Positions 60,514 through 64,000 of a DNA stretch of 64,000 nucleotides are shown here, piece after piece. Below the pieces are notes generated by a model. That model searched no databases. It saw nothing but the letters and a program-made list of their open reading frames with translations, and had not been told where the DNA came from. The translations under genes and the position numbers were made by a program. This DNA comes from Flavobacteriales bacterium (GTDB lineage Bacteria; Bacteroidota; Bacteroidia; Flavobacteriales_E; Vicingaceae). Numbering within the stretch: position 1 is the stretch's first letter; the number at the start of each line of letters is the position of its first letter. The DNA lies in assembly GCA_018608405.1 (NCBI GenBank), contig JABAZP010000022.1, positions 1 to 64,000 on the forward strand, written 5' to 3'.

Positions 60514-61350
60514 TTATATAGCTTTTAAACTTAAGTCTAAGCTTTGTATTTGGTGTGTTAAAGCTCCAACGCTAATATAGTCCACTCCACACTTTGCATA
60601 GGCCTCTATGGTTTCCTCCGTTATACCTCCCGAGGCTTCAGTTTTAGCGTAATTACCAATCATCTTCACGGCTTGTGTTAAATCTGAATAGCTAAAATTG
60701 TCTAACATGATTCGGTCAACCTTTTCAGAATTTAAAATAATTTCAACCTCCTCCAAACTCCTAGCTTCTATCTCCAGTTGAATATTAAGATCATTATCGG
60801 CCAAATACTTTCTTGTTTTTGAAATTGCAGGCGCTATGCCCCCGGCATAGTCGATATGATTGTCTTTAATCATCACCATATCGTACAACCCAAATCTATG
60901 ATTCACACCGCCTCCAATTTTAACTGCCATTTTTTCAAATATCCTGTTATTAGGAGTGGTCTTTCTGGTGTCTAATAACTGCGCTTTTTCTGAGCCAATT
61001 AAACTTTTTAAATAGGCAGTATGCGTAGCAATACCACTCATTCGTTGCATGTAATTCAGTGCTAAACGTTCAGCAATCAAAATAGACTGTGACCTTCCTT
61101 CAACAGTCAAGGCAATATCACCAACTGTCACACTCTCACCGTCTTCAATAAGTACGTTGATTTTTAAATTGCTGTCAACTATACGAAATACTTCCAAAGC
61201 AATTTCTACTCCGGCTATAATCCCGTTTTGCTTTACTAGGAGTTGTGCTTTACCAACTGCATCATATGGAATACATGACAAGCTGGTGTGATCTCCACTA
61301 CCAATATCTTCAGCAAGGGCCTGCGCTATAAGGGGGGTATATTCTTTCAA
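60514..61350 (-). CDS. nadC: Nicotinate-nucleotide pyrophosphorylase (carboxylating)
   Basis: 278 residues, normal length. N-terminal EDIGSGDHTSL, catalytic segment RMSGIATHTAYL, LLDTRKTTPNNR, KIGGGVNHRFGLYDMVMIKDNH (in two parts), EIEARSLEEVE and EASGGITEETI. Converts quinolinate and PRPP to nicotinate mononucleotide in NAD synthesis. nadA and nadB are not in the window. Five bases after the DUF4783 gene. Confidence 0.95.
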   Translation of the reverse strand: MKEYTPLIAQALAEDIGSGDHTSLSCIPYDAVGKAQLLVKQNGIIAGVEIALEVFRIVDSNLKINVLIEDGESVTVGDIALTVEGRSQSILIAERLALNYMQRMSGIATHTAYLKSLIGSEKAQLLDTRKTTPNNRIFEKMAVKIGGGVNHRFGLYDMVMIKDNHIDYAGGIAPAISKTRKYLADNDLNIQLEIEARSLEEVEIILNSEKVDRIMLDNFSYSDLTQAVKMIGNYAKTEASGGITEETIEAYAKCGVDYISVGALTHQIQSLDLSLKAI

Positions 61351-61355
61351 TATTG

Positions 61356-61733
61356 CTATTCTTGTTCTATTCGAAATTCGATGATTTTTAGAGTTTCATT
61401 ACTCTTTTGATATAATAAGTACGTCCTGAAATTGCCTTTCATCGTTTCAAGTTTACCAATTTCGAAGGAAGGTCTTCCATTTCCTCCCCCTTTGTGTTTC
61501 GTAGTGTAGGATTTTATTTTCGCTTCTGTTAAGAAGTTTTCGACTAATATTTTAGCTTGATTATTACTGTAGTTTGCTTTTGCTGATGGAATATTTAAGT
61601 CAATTGGATTGTTGAAAAAAGAGGTGAATTGTACAATGTTTTTATCTTTTAAGGAGCTGCTGGGCTCGATTTCTTGCTGCCCAAAAAGATGAACCGAAGT
61701 AAAAATGAATAAAAGCAATAGAAAATTTTTCAT
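61356..61733 (-). CDS. DUF4783 exported protein
   Basis: 125 residues: signal peptide (about 1-18, cleavage after LFGQ), then a small cystatin/NTF2-like domain with the DUF4783 pattern NNPIDLNIP, KILVENFLTE and KGNFRTYLLYQ. Function unknown. It heads the minus-strand unit with nadC and yihY-like gene; it is often next to nadC in Bacteroidota. Confidence 0.85.
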   Translation of the reverse strand: MKNFLLLLFIFTSVHLFGQQEIEPSSSLKDKNIVQFTSFFNNPIDLNIPSAKANYSNNQAKILVENFLTEAKIKSYTTKHKGGGNGRPSFEIGKLETMKGNFRTYLLYQKSNETLKIIEFRIEQE

Positions 61734-61750
61734 TCAATAAAATTAAACTT

Positions 61751-61779
61751 TTTGAGGCTTTCAATCTGGCTTATATTTG
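61751..61779 (+). promoter_or_regulatory. Promoter of rlmH
   Basis: TTTG (61751-61754), 17-base spacer, TATATTTG (61772-61779), matching the full Bacteroidota consensus. The ATG is 19 bases further on. Confidence 0.75.
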
Positions 61780-61798
61780 AAACTTATTAGCCTGAGGT

Positions 61799-62266
61799 AT
61801 GAAAATCACATTTCTTTGCATTGGAAAAACTACTGACAAACAAATTAAAGGATTGTATGAAGATTATTTAAAGCGTCTTTCGCACTATGCAAAAGTAAAA
61901 ATTGAATATTTAGAACTGCGAAAAAAAGGATTGTCTGCTGAATTGCTCAAAATAGAAGAGGGAAAAATGATTCTTTCGAAAGTTGATTCTTCTACCAATC
62001 TAATTTTGTTAGATGAACAGGGAAAGCAATTTAGTTCAGAAGGCTTCGCGAGTTTTTTGCAGAAGGGATTAAATGCGTCGAGTCGCGAAATGGTTTTTGT
62101 AATTGGAGGGGCTTACGGGTTTAGTGAAGAAGTTTACTCAAAAGCGAGTCATAAAATTGCATTGTCAAAAATGACATTTACTCACCAAATGGTGAGACTA
62201 ATTTTTCTTGAACAGCTCTACCGTGGATTTACCATTTTGAAAGGAGAGAAATATCACCATAGTTAA
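61799..62266 (+). CDS. rlmH: 23S rRNA (pseudouridine1915-N3)-methyltransferase
   Basis: 155 residues, the small SPOUT fold. SAM-binding VIGGAYGFSEEV and LSKMTFTHQMVRLIFLEQLYR are diagnostic; it ends G-E-K-Y-H-H-S. Methylates pseudouridine 1915 of 23S rRNA on assembled ribosomes. Ends 4 bases inside the convergent galE gene. Confidence 0.95.
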   Translation: MKITFLCIGKTTDKQIKGLYEDYLKRLSHYAKVKIEYLELRKKGLSAELLKIEEGKMILSKVDSSTNLILLDEQGKQFSSEGFASFLQKGLNASSREMVFVIGGAYGFSEEVYSKASHKIALSKMTFTHQMVRLIFLEQLYRGFTILKGEKYHHS

Positions 62267-63273
62267 ACTTTCATGTTTTGCTGCCACTTCCATGCAGTTG
62301 CAACCATGTCTTCAATAGTTAACTTAGCTTCCCACTGCAACTCATTTTTTGCTTTCGAATTGTCCGCATAGATGGTTTCAACATCTCCCGCTCTTCTTGG
62401 ACCTAATTCATAGTTTAGTTTTTCGCCACTGATCTTCTCAAAGCTTTTAATAATTTCTAACACCGTGGTACCTTTACCTGTTCCCAGATTAAATACGGAA
62501 TAGTTTAAATCGTTTTTATTTTTAAAATTTATTGCTCTTATGTGGGCCTCTGCAATGTCTACTACATGAATAAAATCTCTAATACAAGTTCCATCAGGGG
62601 TGTTGTAATCACTTCCAAACACGGTAATTTTTTCTCTCAAGTTAGCTGCAGTTTGCGTAATGATTGGGAGTAAATTGTTCGGTCGTTTTGTAAACGGTTC
62701 TCCAATTAGTCCTGAAGCGTGAGCACCGACAGGATTAAAGTACCGCAAGGAAACTACATCAATCTCATTATTGTTTTTCGCAAAATCCTTTAAAATTATT
62801 TCGCCCATTTGTTTTGTACTAGCATATGGTGATTCTGCTTCTCCAAATGGAGTCTTCTCGTTTACCGGTAATTTTTTAGGATTTCCATAAACTGAACACG
62901 AACTTGAAAAAATAATTTTTTCAGTCCCACTTAATTTTGCTCCTGATAACACGTTTAACAAGCTGTTGGTGTTGTTATGGTAATAGTCCAAAGGGTTTTC
63001 TACGGAGTCGGGCACGGATTTAAGTGCTGCGAAATGGATGACCATGTGAATTTGATTTTCAGCAAAAAAGTTGTGTGTTTTGGTCTTATCTGTTAAGTCA
63101 ATGTTAAAAAACAACACTTTTTTACCTGTTACTTTTTCTATTTTATGGTACGCCTCTTTATTTGAGTTTACGTAATTATCAATGGAATATAAATTTTCAA
63201 ATCCCTGCTCTAATAACTGAATAATTGTATGAGAACCAATATAGCCTGCACCGCCTGTAATAAGAATATTCAT
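62263..63273 (-). CDS. galE: UDP-glucose 4-epimerase
   Basis: 336 residues, extended SDR. NAD-binding TGGAGYIGSH (6-15), catalytic S126/Y150-x3-K154 (YASTK), and substrate region PVGAHASGLIGE with the C-terminal PRRAGDVETIYAD. Interconverts UDP-Glc and UDP-Gal, possibly the N-acetyl forms, supplying glycan precursors. Exact -7 box at 63297-63290; divergent from the dehydrogenase gene by 73 bases. Confidence 0.93.
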   Translation of the reverse strand: MNILITGGAGYIGSHTIIQLLEQGFENLYSIDNYVNSNKEAYHKIEKVTGKKVLFFNIDLTDKTKTHNFFAENQIHMVIHFAALKSVPDSVENPLDYYHNNTNSLLNVLSGAKLSGTEKIIFSSSCSVYGNPKKLPVNEKTPFGEAESPYASTKQMGEIILKDFAKNNNEIDVVSLRYFNPVGAHASGLIGEPFTKRPNNLLPIITQTAANLREKITVFGSDYNTPDGTCIRDFIHVVDIAEAHIRAINFKNKNDLNYSVFNLGTGKGTTVLEIIKSFEKISGEKLNYELGPRRAGDVETIYADNSKAKNELQWEAKLTIEDMVATAWKWQQNMKV

Positions 63274-63289
63274 CTGTCAAAATTAGCTT

Positions 63290-63297
63290 CAAAGATA
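63290..63297 (-). promoter_or_regulatory. -7 box of galE
   Basis: Minus strand TATCTTTG, exact TAnnTTTG match, 16 bases before the ATG at 63273. Confidence 0.55.
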
Positions 63298-63346
63298 CTT
63301 TTCATTTCAAATAATACTAATATTGTAATTCATTAAATTAAAACAT

Positions 63347-64000
63347 ATGTCCTCTAAAATAAAGTTTGCAATAGTAGGTTGTGGTAGAATAGGCAAGCGC
63401 CATGCAAGTATGGTAAATATTAATGAAGATACCGAACTAGTAGCCTTAATAGATATCAATAAAGAGATTGAAGAAAGTTTAAAAGAGGAATTTAACGTTC
63501 CAGTCTTTCAATCCATCGAAGATTTTATACTTTCAAACATTGAGGCAGATGTCGTTAACATTTGTACGCCAAATTATTTACATGCTTCCCAAGCAATTAT
63601 TGCTTTGAAAAATGGTTCTCACGTGGTAATTGAAAAACCAATGGCGTTGTCTAAAGTTGACGCAGAAGAAGTGATCCATGAATCATTAAAAGTGAATAAA
63701 CGTGTTTTTTGTGTGATGCAGAACCGCTATAGTCCTCCTTCTCGATGGTTAAAAGAGGTGATAGACAGTGGTGTATTGGGTAAAGTTTATATGGCAAATA
63801 TCAATTGTTTTTGGAACCGAGACGACGATTATTATCAAGGAGGTGCAGCGAGTTACTGGAAAGGTAAACTAGATAAAGATGGTGGAACTTTGTTCACTCA
63901 GTTTAGTCACTTTTTAGATACCATGTATTGGTTGTTTGGTGACATTACAAATATTAAAGCAAATTTTTATGACTTTAATCATCAACATACTACAGAGTTT
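63347..64000 (+). CDS. Gfo/Idh/MocA-family sugar dehydrogenase (partial, runs off the end)
   Basis: 218 codons are visible from the ATG at 63347 with no stop. Rossmann domain: IVGCGRIGKRH (nucleotide binding), VNICTPNYLHASQAI and the hallmark HVVIEKPMAL (EKP). The following GAASYWKGKLDKDGGTLFTQFSHFLD region is typical of WbpB/WlbA-like enzymes that oxidise UDP-GlcNAcA or related amino-sugars. It probably makes another surface-sugar precursor. A weak -7 box TAATATTG lies at 63318-63325. The remainder is outside the window. Confidence 0.85.
   Translation, partial: MSSKIKFAIVGCGRIGKRHASMVNINEDTELVALIDINKEIEESLKEEFNVPVFQSIEDFILSNIEADVVNICTPNYLHASQAIIALKNGSHVVIEKPMALSKVDAEEVIHESLKVNKRVFCVMQNRYSPPSRWLKEVIDSGVLGKVYMANINCFWNRDDDYYQGGAASYWKGKLDKDGGTLFTQFSHFLDTMYWLFGDITNIKANFYDFNHQHTTEF

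Noticed and set aside
1-64000. CRISPR array, prophage or complete insertion sequence
   Set aside because: No regularly spaced direct repeats, no transposase, integrase or phage structural genes were seen on either strand.

Overview
This window looks like a chromosomal segment from a marine-type Bacteroidota bacterium, most likely of the order Flavobacteriales. The reasons are the low GC content, T9SS type A C-terminal sorting domains on two secreted proteins (carrying YPNPVV motifs), many promoters with the Bacteroidota -7 box TAnnTTTG, few Shine-Dalgarno sequences, and families largely confined to this phylum (GWxTD, DUF4834, DUF4783, YtxJ, S46 peptidases, DUF5916, a CarB without the C-terminal regulatory domain). 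No complete rRNA or tRNA gene, CRISPR array, intact insertion sequence or prophage is visible.

Layout. 1-1200: an accessory patch with a zinc-ribbon/PD-(D/E)XK nuclease reading frame split by one in-frame TAG and flanked by inverted palindromes. 1200-6200: CBS-domain protein, acyl desaturase, a sodium-bicarbonate transporter (SbtA) operon with a divergent LysR regulator, and a 5'-truncated secreted-protein gene. 6300-13100: a T9SS-secreted vanadium haloperoxidase, an unusual three-way-junction element, a DUF5916 outer-membrane protein, small membrane proteins, and a fasciclin protein whose signal peptide has no usual start codon. 13100-25900: two small coiled-coil proteins, an ABC exporter, a TonB-dependent receptor, a toxin-antitoxin pair, a PLP aminotransferase, an acetyltransferase/polysaccharide-deacetylase pair, an S46 dipeptidyl-peptidase, and rhodanese and DUF547 proteins. 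26000-28500: a three-gene overlapping operon (GT2, SDR, VOC).

28500-37500 is one long minus-strand run: ung, BamA/TamA-like, rmuC, GWxTD lipoprotein, rlmB, GT39-like, PlsC-like. 37500-39200 holds a tiny lipoprotein overlapping ytxJ, osmC and an exported protein. 39350-48700 holds a T9SS beta-propeller protein, then carB, DUF4834 and YfhO.

48600-58700 is a surface-glycan locus. A tight minus-strand operon encodes nonulosonic-acid (sialic/legionaminic-like) activation and synthesis (CMP-sugar synthetase, NeuB-type synthase, NeuD-type acyltransferase), a TIM-barrel isomerase, a CBS-aminotransferase fusion and a GT4. Divergent from it are a GT-B-like protein and a Wzx-type flippase, followed by a methyltransferase and a PhyH dioxygenase. 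Housekeeping genes (yihY-like, nadC, DUF4783, rlmH) follow, then galE and the start of a Gfo/Idh/MocA dehydrogenase that runs off the end. The glycan locus lacks a hydrolysing UDP-HexNAc epimerase and a 4,6-dehydratase within the window, which makes its sugar product the most interesting biochemical question here.
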